A stretch of DNA of 64,000 nt from Epiperipatus broadwayi (GCA_028023455.1 JAQFVV010006215.1:8947950-9011949); one strand, 5' to 3'. Shown: positions 24,770 through 38,880, counted from the first letter of the stretch. Numbers and translations: made by a program. The notes: a model not told the origin generated them from the letters alone.

Positions 24770-27570
24770 ATCACTGACTGTTTATTTAAATACTTACAAC
24801 TGCAGATCACTTTTAAGTGAAGGAAAATTGCAAGAATCAGAAAAAGATCATCTTATATTAAATGGGATATTATTGGACTTTGTGAAGTTAGAAGAAAAGG
24901 CAAAGAGACAATTGATTTAAAAGGGGGGGCATTGTACTCTACTATAAAGGCAGAAATATTGGAAATAAAAGTGGAACAGGATTCATTATAAATAAAAAGT
25001 GGAAGAACAACATTGTGGAGATTGATGGTGTATTGGACAGAGTGGCAAGATTAGTTATACAATTTAATAGCGATACCAAATGCAGATAATTCAGGTTTAT
25101 ACCCCAACAAGTTCTCATAGTGATGAAATAATAGAAGATTTTTATATGGATGTACAAAAGGCTTTGATCAGAGTAAACAACATTTAATTTTTTTTATGTG
25201 AGACTTTAATACAAGAATTGGTAAACAAATGAAAGATGAAAGTGTTGTAGGTAATTTTGGTTATGGTAATAGAAATGAGAGAGGATATAGATTTATGGAG
25301 TTTGCAGAAAAAAAACCCTTTATATTATGAATTATTTTTTTGAAAAAAATGTTAAAAGGAAATGGACATGGAAGCATCCAAATGAAGGTACAGCAGAATT
25401 GGATTATATTTTGACTAACAGAAAATACATATCTCAAGATTGTAATGTTCTTAATAAATTTAACACAGAAAGTGATCATCAATTAGTAAGATGTAAGATA
25501 CATGTTAATGCAAAACTAGAGAGACAAAAATTATTAAAAAAAAAACAATATTTACAATTGATATTCCTAATCTTCAGAAACATTCTAATAAATTTAAATT
25601 AGAACTTACAAATGAGTTTTGAGTATTAGTATCTTTTGAACATGATTCAGATTTGAATGAAATTAATAAGAAAATAACTGATACAGTTTTAAAAACTGCA
25701 ACAAAGATAGCTGGCAGAGAAAAGCAGCAATTGACCAATAAAATTTCTACCTAGATTAGAAAATTTATGAAGAAAAGAAGGAATATGAAGATATACAACA
25801 ATGATGTATTAAAAAAGATTGAATACCTCAAAATTTATAAAATGGTGGGGAAAAGAGTTGAAAATCATATAAGAAAGTATAACTGTGAACTAGCAAGGAA
25901 AATAGAAGAGAATAAAAGTCTCAAATGTGAAAAACAATATTTTGGTATTGATAGGAAACTTATATCTCCAATAAAAAAAAAGATGGAATTATTACTAAAA
26001 AGAGAGATGACATCATGACATGGGTAGAAGACTTCTATCAAGAATTATATAGCAATAAAGAATAAATACCTCATATAACTATTATATCTTCAGAATTGCC
26101 CAAAATTTTAAATGAAGAAGTAAGACATGCAATTAAATTTATGAAGAAAGGAAAGGCAGGTAATGATGGAATTATAATTGGTATATTAAAAGAAGCAGGT
26201 GAAGAAATATAATTTTTTTAGCAAAGTTATATACCAAATGCCTAAATGATAAAGATGTACCAGATGATTGGAAGAATGTAGTATTAATGTTAATATTTAA
26301 AAAATGTGATAAAGAAGATATTAGAAATTACAGATCTATCTGCCTTTTATCAGTTTTATACAAATTTTTTACCAAGATAATTACAATTCACGCACAGAGA
26401 ACATTGGATTTTCACCAACCAAAAGAACAAGATGGATTTAAAAGTGGTTTTATTACAGTAGATCATATCCAGGTATTGAGAGAAGTTATAGAAAGGACAA
26501 ATGAATATGAGTTGCATTATGCTTTGGATTTGTAGATTATAACAAAGGCATTTGATTCTATAACCATTTCTTCAGTGATTAAAGCATTGGATCATCAAGA
26601 TATAGATCCAGAATATTGTCATATTTTAAAGAATACTTATAAAAATGTAATAGCAACAATGAAATTACATAATGAAGGATGTAGGTGACTCCATATCTCC
26701 AAAACGTTTTACAGCAGTGCTGCAAGAAATATTTTGTGGTTTAAAATGAGAAGCTGAAGAAGGGAAAGTAAATGGAGATTATTTAGGTCATTTAGATTTT
26801 GCAGATGATGTAGTTGTTTCTGAAAATAATGCTTTAGAGCTGCAGGATATGTTGCAGGAGTTATCAGATGAAAGTAGGACTAAAGATAAATGTTAAAAAG
26901 ACTAAAGTAATGTTCAATGGAGTCTCTTAACATATGAAAATAAAGATTGATTATGAAGAGTTAGAAGAAGTTAACAGCTACAAATACCTTGGCCAGATTA
27001 TTCATACAGATGGTAACATAATGGATGAAATTAATCAAAGAATTAAACTTGGTTGGAGTGCTTTTGACAGAAATAATGTGATACTAAAAGGAAATATGCC
27101 TATGTGTTTGAAAAGGAAGGTTTTTAATAAATGTGTTTTACCAGTTTTTACTTATGGATCTTAGACTTGTACACTTAATACAAGAGCAATATCGAGACTT
27201 TTACACCATTCAAAGAAGTATGGAGAGATGCATATTAGGAGTAACAAGAAGAGATCAAAATGCAATATATGGGTAAGAGAACAAACAGGTGTTACTGACC
27301 TCATTAAAAGAATTAAAAGACTGAAGTGGAGTTGTGCTGGACATATTGCTAGCAGAGATGATAATAGATGGACAATTAAAATCTTAAACTGGATTCCAAG
27401 AGATTGTAAAAGACCCAGAAACAGACAACATGTGTGATAGATGGATGAAATAAGAAAGTGCACAAGGTGATGTGAAGAAGAGTAGCTAAAGATCAGAGAA
27501 GATGGATTGAATTTGGAGAGATCTTCACCCTGCAGTGGATTGATAATGATTGATGATGGTGATGATAACT
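24770..27570 (+). pseudogene. Degraded RTE-type LINE (endonuclease-reverse transcriptase)
   Basis: A single-ORF LINE in many frames. TYNCRSLLSEGKLQE (about 24800) and DIIGLCEVRRKGKE (about 24870) belong to the APE endonuclease; a Phe-Asn-Thr remnant near 25206 and the SDHQLVRC block (about 25473) finish it. RT pieces follow: RKGKAGNDGI-like (about 26145), IRNYRSICLLS (about 26320), ITKAFDSI (about 26545) and LDFADDVVVSENN (about 26790-26830), which keeps the ADD box. VNSYKYLGQIIHTDGN and RLKWSCAGHIASR are the C-terminal signatures typical of RTE elements. The 3' end reads DLHPAVD, followed by a TGATGATGG-like tail at about 27550. Multiple stops and frameshifts make it inactive. The 5' end is close to complete for an RTE element. 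Confidence 0.9.
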
Positions 27571-29554
27571 GACTAAACCATACAGGTTAATTGTAAGAAT
27601 AAAGGGCTTACAGTTATTCCACTTAAAATGATAACCAGTTAACAGTAATAATAAGACTGAATACTGAATAAAATTATCCAATAAATATTTTCCCCAAATA
27701 TTAAACAATCCTGCATGACTGGCTGATTATGAAAAAAAAATGTCTTGAACTGAATTGAACTGTTGCGTTCAATCTTTCATTTTGGTTCTTAAATTTATAA
27801 CTACAAAAGAAACACACTCTAAATAATATTTTTAAAGAAATCACTGTTTGTGTTAGTTTAAAACTATATATATATATTAAATTTTGTAAGAAACAAAAGT
27901 TTGATTTTATAGGTTCCATGGATATACTAATTGTCAAAAATTCAATTATGGACATTCTCATCTATTTGTGAGAATTTCAATGCAATTGTGCTTTTTATTA
28001 TTGTTTGGTTAATAAATTATAGCCTAAAGTAATATCACATGATCACCATTTCATAAGCTTATACATACTGTATGGAGAGTTTGTACTCTTATTATATGTA
28101 TCTACATTTTTACTTATTAGTACTTTTTTAGACTACTGACTTTATGTATAAAATTTTTGAAATATTTTACATACATCTTTTTACGTTATTTATTGTTTTA
28201 CTTAGACAATGATGGGATAGTGAGATTAAAATAATGTAATTAACAAATTTGGCAACTGTTAGAGTTTTTGCATGGTTTTATTATAATAGTTTTAATGAAG
28301 AGCCTAAAAATACAGTGGTAATTATTTTAGCAATTTGAAGGCTAAAAATATTTTTTCTATTTTTTCTGAAATTTTTTATAACATGACTTTCATATTTAAC
28401 AAAAAAAACAACAATACATATTACAGATCCTGCAATGAAGCAAGAACATATAATTTTGGTGTAATTAATGAAATATTATATTATTTAGTACAGTTGATCA
28501 CATGTAATTATGGTTATTATTATCTACAATCCTAATAAAACAGACACTTTTATTGATATTTTTATATTTTTTATAATCTACATAAATAAAGGGCTATATA
28601 TTTTTTTGTATTATCATTAATATTCTATTAAGATACAAATGGTGTAAGATTATTTGAAAAAAGTCTAAGTAATTCAGATATTGCTCAGTGTACCCTGCCA
28701 TAGATATTTTTTATTATAATTTTGGGAGTGTGTTTTTAAGATCTCAGAACAAAAAAATGAAATCATTAGTAACAATTTTAAATAGCAGAAAGAGACAATC
28801 ATATATTTTCGATAACTACTATTTCATTATGCTGTCACTGATTTAAACTTTAAGTAACATGATATTTATATTTTGAGTTGAAGAGCCAATCTATTTTGAA
28901 ATCTGTATCAGTGTTAAAATAAAGACTTAGTATTTAAAATATCAATGTTTCATGGTATAACAGTCAGGGATTAATGACTCTTACACTATCTGCTGTGCAG
29001 GTGCCACCAGGCCATTTCAACCTGGAAAAATTTATATAGTAGGCAGATACATACTGGTAAGATCCCATTTTTTTATAAACCGTTAATCCATGGCACTAGC
29101 TCATGGAGTAGCTAAACTTTTTAATCTAAATTCTTAATATACATTTAAGAATAAAAGAATAAAAATAAATAAATAAACTATTGCCAGTAATATTACACAA
29201 AAATATTTATTATCACACATATATCAAGTTGAATTGGAGGAATAAACATTATTATTTTAGTTTAGTTTGTATATTTATCATATTTAAATTTAAGTTTAGT
29301 TCACACAGATGGAGATTCTTATTTATACAATTTAATCTTTTGATAGATGCAAATACGCTACATAGATTATGCACATAAAACATGAATTTATGCAGCTATT
29401 TACATCTAGCTTAAATTTTAAGCTTTAATATTTTGTAAAACCAAATGAGCATGTAAATGTATACATATATGCAGCACAACCATCCACCCCAAATTATTCT
29501 AGTTCTATTATTATTAATTGAATGCATAAAAGAGTTATACTCTTATTGAGTTCC
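27571..29554. other. AT-rich spacer
   Basis: No convincing gene. A patch at about 28960-29110 is less AT-rich and contains a small hairpin-like CCAGG...CCTGG, perhaps a transposon remnant; nothing was recognised. Confidence 0.5.
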
Positions 29555-29647
29555 TTAAGACACTCATCATGAGGTGTCACATTCATAAATATGAACTTAT
29601 AGGGGAGGCTTAGGTAAATACATTAAGACACTCAACATGAGGTGTCA
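29555..29647. repeat. Two direct copies of a 25-bp imperfect palindrome
   Basis: The 25-bp sequence at 29555-29579 recurs at 29623-29647 with one change. Each copy is itself nearly palindromic (GACACTC at the left, GAGGTGTC at the right). The period is 68 bp. The function is unknown. Confidence 0.7.
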
Positions 29648-32007
29648 TATTTACCAGTAGATGCCAAGTGTGGAGGGGTGCGCATACATATATATTTAAT
29701 ACATAACATCATTTAATTTAACTAACAATTATACTTATTAATTAGAAGAAATAAATTAATAGAAATGACTGGTTTACGATTACAGTTAAAATATTAATAA
29801 TTGAGTTAACCTTCCATGTTGGTCAGATAAGAGTTCATGATTTAAACTTGGTTAGGCCTTAATTGTTTAAGAAATGATTTAAAGTTCATTTAGTAAAAGT
29901 TTATTACAATTAGAGTTCATAATTTATAGTTTATATGTTACATTAAAGGAGTTCCCAGTTCCTTGTGCCAATTCCCATGAAGTCTTCTATTATTCATACT
30001 TTCAGGGAAGACTGGGCTGTTGTTCATGCCATAGTTATCAATCCAGAGGCAGCCTTAGCTGGTTCAATCCTGGAACTATTTTATTGCAGTACCCATATGA
30101 TTCGGGGTCTGCAATAGTGCCATTCATATTTCAACAGTCTCTTCATTTGGAAATAGTAAGAGAGTGAAAAGTGCATCTTTTCCCCCTCCTCCTCAAAAAT
30201 CAATCTGGAACTCTCTTTAATTTGATTTTTTTTTTCTGTTTATAGTCATCCTTCGGATTCTCTGACCATGGTTTCCTGTTCCAGTGGTTTTCATTAGAGT
30301 CCGAGCATTGGTTGACCTTCAACAAGCGGGTAATGCAATATTTTTTTAAATTTTTTTATCTCTTATCTGACCTTTAATTATAAATTTGCCCCAAGGGCTC
30401 ATTTACTTTAGATTAATTAAAAGCAACAATCATTTCCATTTTGAATTTTAACACAATAGAAAGTAATTCAATTATTGAACAATCTTTATCTTTAAGTTTT
30501 TGCTTAAAATTTAGTTTTAAAATACTTTTTTTTTAAAATAAGGTTTTCTTTTAATAATTTTCCATCTGTGCGATTTATATATATATGTTTTTGCAAGCTT
30601 TTAGTTTTCAATTTTTAAGTCTAACTTTTATTTGGGAACATTTCTACTTTAACTTTTTTTTTTTAATAATGTAATGGCATGTGTGCCAGTTACAATGGTT
30701 ACAACAACATTTAAAAAATATTATTATTAGTGAGAAATGTTAAATTAACCAATATATGTGTTATATCTCAACTTACCTTCAACTAATGGACTAATTCAAA
30801 TTGCATCTTATCTCAATTGATCAAGATAAGTTGAAATCTGGACTAGTCCATTTATTAAAGGATGTAGCAGTATGAAAAACAACTTTTCAAGATAATATGC
30901 ATTTGGATAAAATATGGATTGCTAAAATATTTGCCATTTTAAATTTTACTATATAATGAGTTTTTTTCTAATGCAAAATATGAAGGAATAAATAATTTTT
31001 ATATAAAGATTTTGTTTTTATAGTTAATATATTTGAAATATAAGTTCTTGCTTTATTTTTTCATGAAGAATTATACTGCTTCTCATATGCTTGCTGAAAT
31101 TATTTATTATTTCACTACAAGTAAGAGCTTGATATGCTAGTATTCAACTTTAGTAAAATGTTGTGTTTGGATTTCTTAGTAGCATGTGGAATATTATACA
31201 TTTTGTGTATTCCCTTGATTTTGAAGCATTATATGTTTCAATTATTCAGAATGAGCTTTTCATATTGTGATTTAATATTTACTATGTTGATGATTGTTAT
31301 GATGGGAAATTGTATGAAACCCAGAATATTATTTAATAAAAATGTTTGCTTTCATAGTTAATGATTAATTAATTATAAGATCCAAGATACTTGAGGTGCA
31401 TAACTTATTTGAATTTTGTAAAAAGTTATCCTATTTTGATTTACTATTAATGAAACCTCCAAACACACAGTTCCATATTGCAAAGGTACAGATCTACAGG
31501 TGTCCAAGAGTAAGAGAATCAACACCAGCCTCCAAAAACGAATAAATATAACCCAAATCATCACTGTTTTACTGGGTGTAATCAATTTGGAAGTAAATAA
31601 TATAAGCAACATATAAATAACTACAAAGAATGAACACAGCATCACAAGCAATAATCATCAACATTCAACAGTCATCCTTTGTGAATGAATTAAAAGACAA
31701 AATATACAATATTAGGCAAATCATTATTTAGCCAATACCAAACTTATGGCATATTATAAATGCTATCACCAATATTTTCCTGCATGATTGTACTGGTTAT
31801 CAATATATTAATTATCTAATCTATAAAGTAAAGTGAAGTTTATGGACTCTATAAGTGACTTACTGTCAGCTAAATAGGTCTGCATAGAACTATCTAGATA
31901 TCCACACACACATTCGCATTTATGCCTGAACAGCTTTGAGATTGCAGGGACTCTAGAGACTATGAACAAAAGAAAATGACTGGAATAACCACAATCCATT
32001 GATTATG
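29648..32007. other. AT-rich stretch with one higher-GC island
   Basis: The part at about 29945-30335 is clearly less AT-rich than its surroundings and includes a pyrimidine-AG junction (ACTTTCAG at about 30000) followed by an open frame of about 37 codons. No product is recognised. The remainder is AT-rich; two hydrophobic open frames near 31134-31361 and 31373-31651 have no recognisable motif. Confidence 0.4.
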
Positions 32008-32190
32008 TATATATGTGTGGGAGACGATGATTTGGACAAACTGATGAGTGCTGGCTCAGCATGAAATATCTATATTGGAGATCAATTATCTATTTTACGT
32101 GTGTGGTCATATGTATCGGTTGTATGAGATAGAGTGAATAGCTGAAAGGGACTTGAAAGTCTGTATTTAAATCCCCTATATTAAATCCAT
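32008..32190 (+). repeat. Hammerhead-bearing repeat, family A
   Basis: It aligns with the repeats at 2.5, 63.1 and 63.9 kb, from the TATATGTGTGGGAGA block through the ribozyme to a tail ending in TTTAAATCCCC. No target-site duplication was recognised. Confidence 0.7.
32029..32083 (+). ncRNA. Type-I hammerhead ribozyme motif
   Basis: CTGATGA, stem II GTGCTG/CAGCAT with a 3-nt loop, GAAA, a 2-bp ATATCTAT stem III, A and TTGG are all present. Stem I is weakened because ACAAA replaces ACCAA, giving a mismatch; the outer GAT/ATC pairing remains. Cores are intact, so weak activity is possible. Confidence 0.7.
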
Positions 32191-33374
32191 TAAAGAACAA
32201 CTCTATAATGAAATACAATTGCACGTACTGGTAATTCAAAGAATAGATAGCTAGACGAATAAATACATTTAAAAAGATCTTTGGAAATTATTTATTATCA
32301 TTATTTTGTTTCATCGTTTTAAAAAATAAATTAATTAAGAAGTAAAAATTTTTTTGAAAAATGAGATGTGACAAATTAATACATATAATCAATCAATCAT
32401 ATCCACATAATACAAAACTAATTTTATACTACATATAACTAATATTCCCTTATAATTCTTCTTCTTAATTAATTATCATTTAACTCAGATGAGTTATTCC
32501 CTGACATTAAACAAACCTTTATAAAAATATTTCACAAGAAAAAATTAAATAATATGAATCATCCTCATATTTGTATTGCAAATGAGAATGTCCCCCCAAA
32601 CATTTGAACAAAGTAACCAAATTTTTTTAGTAAACTTACTAAAAAATAATTATTCAATATTTTCAATTTCAATTCCCTATGAAATAACATTTATAAATGT
32701 AAATGTATACATATTCCAATATCTCATTTTACCATGAATTTTTTTAGTTCTTACATTGAACTTGTATATTTGGGTGATCTCTTCTTGTAAGTCAATCTCT
32801 TGGCTCCAGATTTTTTATAGTATTCTCAATGGTTATTTTCATGCATTTGCCTTTCTTCCATTATCATTTTTCTTCTTTTCTTTGTATCTCCAGCTGTCTA
32901 GTTCAAAAATTATTTTTATTTAATTTGTCATCTATTTAGCTTTTTCTATTTTTATTTTGTAGTTTACTTCAGTTTAATGTATATTGACAAAGCTATGACT
33001 GTAGAGGAATCAATACATTATATTTATTCAATGTTTTTCTCAGGTTATATATTTTCTTCTATATTTCTTGTAAAGAATTTAGTTATATAATTAGTTGAGT
33101 AATGATCAGCTTTTTCAAGAGCTTAGCACATAGTTTTTGTAAGCTCCATAATATTACACTGGTTTTTAAAGATTATTTTTTTGATTAGGAATGAGAATTA
33201 TTTAGCATCAGACATCCAATAAATGACATTGAATAATCCATATGAGGTCACTTGGATGTGTCAGCAATGGTTTTTGGGTGGTCCTTAGAATTCAAAATGG
33301 TGGTGAGCATAGGCTAAATATTAAACATTTAATAACTGAAACACAGGCTTATTATATACCTGTGTCTATATAAG

Positions 33375-33376
<2 letters not shown>
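32191..33376. other. AT-rich spacer
   Basis: No coding signal. A block at 33249-33308 recurs as a direct repeat at 35373-35432, flanking the large inverted repeat to the right. Confidence 0.5.

Positions 33377-33439
<63 letters not shown>
33377..33439. repeat. (TA)n microsatellite
   Basis: A pure TA run of about 30 units abutting the palindromic hammerhead repeat. Confidence 0.95.
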
Positions 33440-33444
<5 letters not shown>

Positions 33445-33722
33445 TATGAGAACAGACTTTCACATGACCCACCACTCTCCACTCTATCTCATAACACTGA
33501 TACACTTAAACACAAATATGTTGAAAAGATAATCACCAATATACATATTTCATACTCTGAGCACTTATAGCATATATGTGTAGAGATGATCTGGTTTAGC
33601 ATGAAATGAGTACATTGGTGATTATTTATCTTTTCAACATATATGTGTTCAAGTGTATCAGTGTTATGAGATAGAGTGGAGAATGGTGGGTCGTATGAAA
33701 GTCTGTTCATACATCCTATATA
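33437..33722. repeat. Head-to-head pair of truncated hammerhead repeats
   Basis: Inverted arms of about 120 bp (33440-33565 and 33600-33722) both carry the block downstream of the ribozyme, ending in a CTCTATCTCATAAC-type motif and the TGAAAGTCTG terminus. At the centre, the left copy keeps only the GAAA side. The right copy has lost CTGATGA and most of stem II, going from GATCTGG directly to TTTAGCATGAAA. Neither half can form a ribozyme. Confidence 0.7.
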
Positions 33723-33899
33723 TACTCAACATTTATAACTTCTAAAATGTGAATGTTATTACAATAATGATGGCACAATGTGCTGAACTATGTGGTGAAG
33801 GGGCAGAATGTTTTCAACAATATAAAGTATCATCCAAAAGATGCAGAAGTCTGATCAAACCAAACTTATAATTTCCAAATACTAAAAGATTATAACTTC

Positions 33900-35300
33900 T
33901 AAAATATGAATTATATGCCCATAAGCACATGTTGGAATAATGTACAATTGATCACACCAGGCTTATAATTTCAAAAAAGTAAAAGCTTTTACATTCAATA
34001 ATACAAATTGTGTTACAATGTATGCCCATAAGCACATGTTGAAGTAATATAAAATTAATCATACCAAGCTTATAATTTTGAAAAAGTGAAAGCTTATATG
34101 TTCTAAAATACAAATTATATTACAATACATGCCCATAACCATATGAAATAAAGCATATTAAATTTACTACCTTATAATTTTTAAAATACAAATTTAAAAT
34201 ACTTAAACAGAAAAAGTAAAAGAAAAAAATAATGGACACATATATTAATTAAAAAATTACATGTTCAATAAATGTAAAATTGATCAAATCAAACTTATTT
34301 TGAAATACTAAAGATTTTAATTTTTTATTAAAATATAGTTCTATAAATGCATGTTCAAATGGCATAAATGTTGAATAAATACAAAAACAACTGTCAAAGC
34401 ACATTAATTCTACAATTAATAATAAACCACATTTTTTCTTAGCATTAGTCAAAAGAATAATTGTTTAACATAAAAAATATAAATTTTACAATTAATAAAA
34501 AAATAATAAATCGGATTTTTTCTTACCAAAGCAAGTACTGTTGTGTTTTTAAGTTCTCATATATCATTATTAGCTGGAAAATGGATGAAAAGAATCTAAA
34601 TGAGAGAAAATTATTCATTAAATTTTTTTTAAAAAAATTGATTATTTCAAATTTAAAACAGGTATTGGATTTTAAATAAGATACACTAATCTTTTCACAA
34701 TCGGTAGGTGTTATTAGCATCTTTGAGAAATTTAATGAATAAATCTCTCTCATTTAGATTATTTTTATCCATCTGCTTTTAAATAACCACGTGAGAAATT
34801 AAGCCACAACATTACTCACTTTGATATGAAAAAATCTGATTAATTTTTTTTATTAATTGTAATATTAACATTCTTTACTTTAAACAAGTATTCTTTTAAC
34901 TAATGTTAAAATAAAATGTGATTTATTATTAATTGTAGAATTAATATGTTTCAGCAGTTGTTTCTATGTTTATTTAATATTTATATTTTTTCAACATGTG
35001 GTTATAGAATTATATTGTAATAAAATTTGTATTTTAGAAGCTTTTAGTATTTCAAAATTATGAGCTTGGTTTGATCAATTTTATGTTTATTGAACATGTG
35101 GTTTTTTAAATTAATATATGAGTCCATTATTTTTTTTCTTTATTATTTCTGTTTAAGTATTACAAATTCATATGTTAAAGATTATAAGCTTTTAGTATTT
35201 CAATACTTATTCATTACTCCCATTTTTTATATTTTGTATATCTTAGTCATGTGATTCGATCAAACATACTTGTATGAAATTTGCACTTTATTTTTTTAAT
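33900..35300. repeat. Large diverged inverted repeat
   Basis: The left part (about 34060-34640) matches the right part (about 34710-35290) in reverse complement. Shared blocks include CATTAATTCTACAATTAAT, AATACTTAAACAGAAA and the AAGCTTATAATTTTGAAA block. The left side also holds direct units of about 115-120 bp sharing GCCCATAAGCACATGTTG at about 33908 and 34021, with a diverged unit near 34130. No coding capacity is seen. Confidence 0.65.
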
Positions 35301-35432
35301 TACTGATGTTAATTGTGATTTTATAATGAATGGTCATACCATAACCACATTGAATTATTTATTATCATTTATCACTTGGATGTATCAGTGGTTGCTTTGG
35401 ACAGTCTTTAGATTTCAAAATGCAATGAGTGC

Positions 35433-38400
35433 ACTCTAAATTGGTACCAAATTGTATATTTATTTTTAAGTGTTGCAATTGAATCACTTTAAAAGAATAG
35501 TCTTTTTAATGTAATGCATTGATCTAAACCAGTTTGTCACTTTTTAAAATAGTCCAGAAATACTTGCAAAGTGGTGCATTTTAACATTTATATCACTCCC
35601 TTCCAGTTCCAAGTCTGAAAAAAAATATTGTGCCATTTTTTTCACTATAGAGATTTAAAAAATTGCACAAAGTGAGACTGAGTGAATACAACTGATAGAT
35701 AAGGTGGGTAATTCTAAATTTAATTAAAAAGTGTTTCACATTCAAAGCATTGAGAGATGATACTGTTGAAGTGGACTTTGCATCCTTTTCTTTGCACAAA
35801 ATGAAATGTTTATATTTTACTACTACATCACATAAATATTTCAGAACTTGCAGATAAAATGTCTGACTATTACAAACTAAATTTGAAAAAAAAATTCATT
35901 TCCATAAAAAAACAATCAGCATTAATTCGAACACTTTAGCCATTATAAAAAAATCGACAAATATGCAAAATGGACTTCAGAAAAAAATGTACTACATGAA
36001 CCCACAATTTTGCATGGCAAGGTCATTTGGCAGATTTATTCTGAATAGTTCCTGCAAGAAATATGTAACAATAAAAGCATATACTACAACAGGTGTGCAT
36101 ACCAGATAATGATTCTACTTATTTTTGATTCTCTCTCATATAATTTAATTGTTATAAACAAATATTGCATTTCATTAAATACTTGTGCAGTCTTATTTAT
36201 TGGATATCATTGCCTCATCATCTTATATTGGTTATTTGCATTGTAATATTAATTTATCTGCATAGAAGCATAATAATCATATGAGTTTTACAGTTGATTT
36301 TTGGCTCTCTTATTTTAATTTTGTGATGATGAGTAATATCTACATTACCCCATATTTTATGGCAATTATGATAAATAAAGTTTTAAGATTAATAATAAGT
36401 TTGAAATTTATACAATATGCTATTAAACTACTCCTATAAGAATATTCTCTTTTGTCAATAAATAAATCCAAATATTAATCGTTTTTCAATTACTTTTACA
36501 AACCAAGTTTAACATAATGTTATGATTTTGTTATATAATGAGATTAGTAGCTGAAAAACAGTAAAATTGCTTCTGGATTACAGTTGAAAATATTTCTTTC
36601 TGAATATTATTCATAAAGTAATTAAGTCTGAATATGCTATTATAATAACAGTTGACAAGGCAAATTTAGAAAGACATTTTGATAATGTTGTAAATAATGC
36701 TTAATTCACACATCAATGCTAATTTACCTATTAGACCAATGATGACCACTTTATCTATCAATATTCTTGTATATTGTACAAAAATTAAAACATATTTAAA
36801 AGGTGAAACTTTAATTAGTGGAATGTTTATGACTTCTTTAAGAAATCAACTTACAATTTAAAATGATAATTAAGATATATATACAGATAATTATAGAATA
36901 TTATAGTGCTTAAAAATATTCAATATTCAAAATGATAAACCTCCAAATATAAGATATATTAATAAACCATCTTCTTAAATCAAAGTTTAATAATATTTAC
37001 AGATGAAAAATAATACATCTTTTATCTCATTACAATGTTCTTATATTGGCAGAAGTTAGAATTAATTTAGAGTTAATAGGGTCATATATGTGTGTGAGCA
37101 ACTACATCTTTAATATGCCTACGAATTTTATTGCAACATTTTTTTTTATTGACAAGTTTTCCAAGTTTTGAGATGTGCATTGTAATGTGAATAAGGTCAA
37201 AAAACATGAGATACTAAGAACATTAATTGGGATTTTTATAAGTATAAATTCAACCATTTTTAGGGCTGTGAAATACAATAGATATTTTGTTTATATTTGT
37301 ATTCTTTAATTCAGTAATATTTAATATATTTCAACCCATAGAAGTTATTATAAAACATGGATGAATCTGGAAATAGAAATAAAAGCATGGTCAGATTACT
37401 TTTCTGCATAGATACCTACCCACCCCTACGCCCTTTTAGTGATTGTTACATCATAGTGCAATCAGGTTGATGTAATTTATGCATTAACGACTAATTGGAG
37501 TTCATTTGAAATCTTGTATTGTAGCTATGAAAAACTAAATTACAAGCCTTTTCAGATAATGATTTGCACACTGTCCTTGCACTTATGATCTGAGTTCAAA
37601 TCTAATCTGAAAATTTTGAATGTTTTTTTTTAATGAAATAAGGTATATATTTTTTTATGTAACTATCTCACAACCATCCCAGATAAAAATCCGATAATGG
37701 TTGATTAATTGGTAATAAATAATAAAAAAATATTCTAATTATTAATTGCCAGCAATTAATAAGCTATGTAAGCAATTATTTTATTCTATAGTTCTTCGAA
37801 CAAGCTACTTGGCGGTACTTTGCATTGACATATTAAAACGCTGACTAATTTGGTTTTACGTTGCTCGTTTGGAGAGTAATCTTTAATATCAAACTCCAGA
37901 TTTAAATGATGGGTATTTTATGTTAATATAATATTTAAATAGACTATGTAAAAAATTTAATTAAAAAAATGTATATTTAAATTATAACATTTTGATTTCA
38001 TCTAAATTTACAATTGTAGTATAATGTGAAATATTTTTTATTTCTGTATTCTTTTTTATTTGTGATTATTTCAATGAATTTATTTATTAATTCAAAGACC
38101 TACATTTAGACTGATCAATAAAGATATATATTGTTGATTGGCATTTAATGTGTTTTTCTTCGTCCCCCTGTTTTTGTGTGCACTTATTACATTTAATTAT
38201 TTTTTTAAATCAATCTATAAAATAGTTTCTTTTGATCAATCAAAAATACTGGCAAATTATTTTAATTAAAAAAATATATAAAACAAAATAATTATTATAT
38301 TTTCATTCTTTGTAATTATTTTTATCTAAATTGTCACGAGATATTAAGTTAAATCATATAAAAACAGTTAATATCAATAAAAGTATTTTAATTCATTTTT

Positions 38401-38880
38401 TTAATTAATAGAAAAGTCAGTGGTCATAAAATTCAAAATGGAAACATTTTCCAAGATGTATGTATTTATATAAAAATTAAACAGCTTTAAAAAATCTATT
38501 ACTGAACAAACTTCAAATTTTTTTTTACAGATGAAGAGTTTGGAAGCCACAATATAGTCAAAGATGGTCTTAAAGTTTTAAAAGTTTTTTTTTTTTTTTT
38601 TTTGGTTTTTCCTTTATTACTAAGAATAGCTAGATATCTATAAGTCAACAAATAATTTAGTTTGTGTTTGTATTAATTATGACCAACTACTTCACATTTA
38701 TACATACATGTATAATCAATCCATTATCATGGGTTTGTAGATGTTAATTATTGAAAGATTTTCCATAAAATTTTCTGTGCATTTTTGTATCTAGAACACA
38801 GGTATGATATAATTTAAAAAGTAGTCTATTAAAAATTGGCAATGCAAACAAAAATCACAACATTTAGTAATGTTAATTAT
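35433..38880. other. AT-rich stretch without genes
   Basis: No convincing coding frame. A poly-T run lies at about 38585-38604. A patch at about 37540-37625 contains GAGTTCAAATC, like a Pol III box B, and could be a SINE remnant, but no box A or tRNA fold could be made out. Confidence 0.5.

Noticed and set aside
31373-31651. Hydrophobic 92-codon minus-strand frame, possibly a membrane-protein exon
   Set aside because: Hydrophobic frames are common by chance in T-rich strands; no receptor or transporter motif was found.
37540-37625. tRNA or SINE suggested by GAGTTCAAATC
   Set aside because: No acceptor stem, anticodon arm or box A could be placed.
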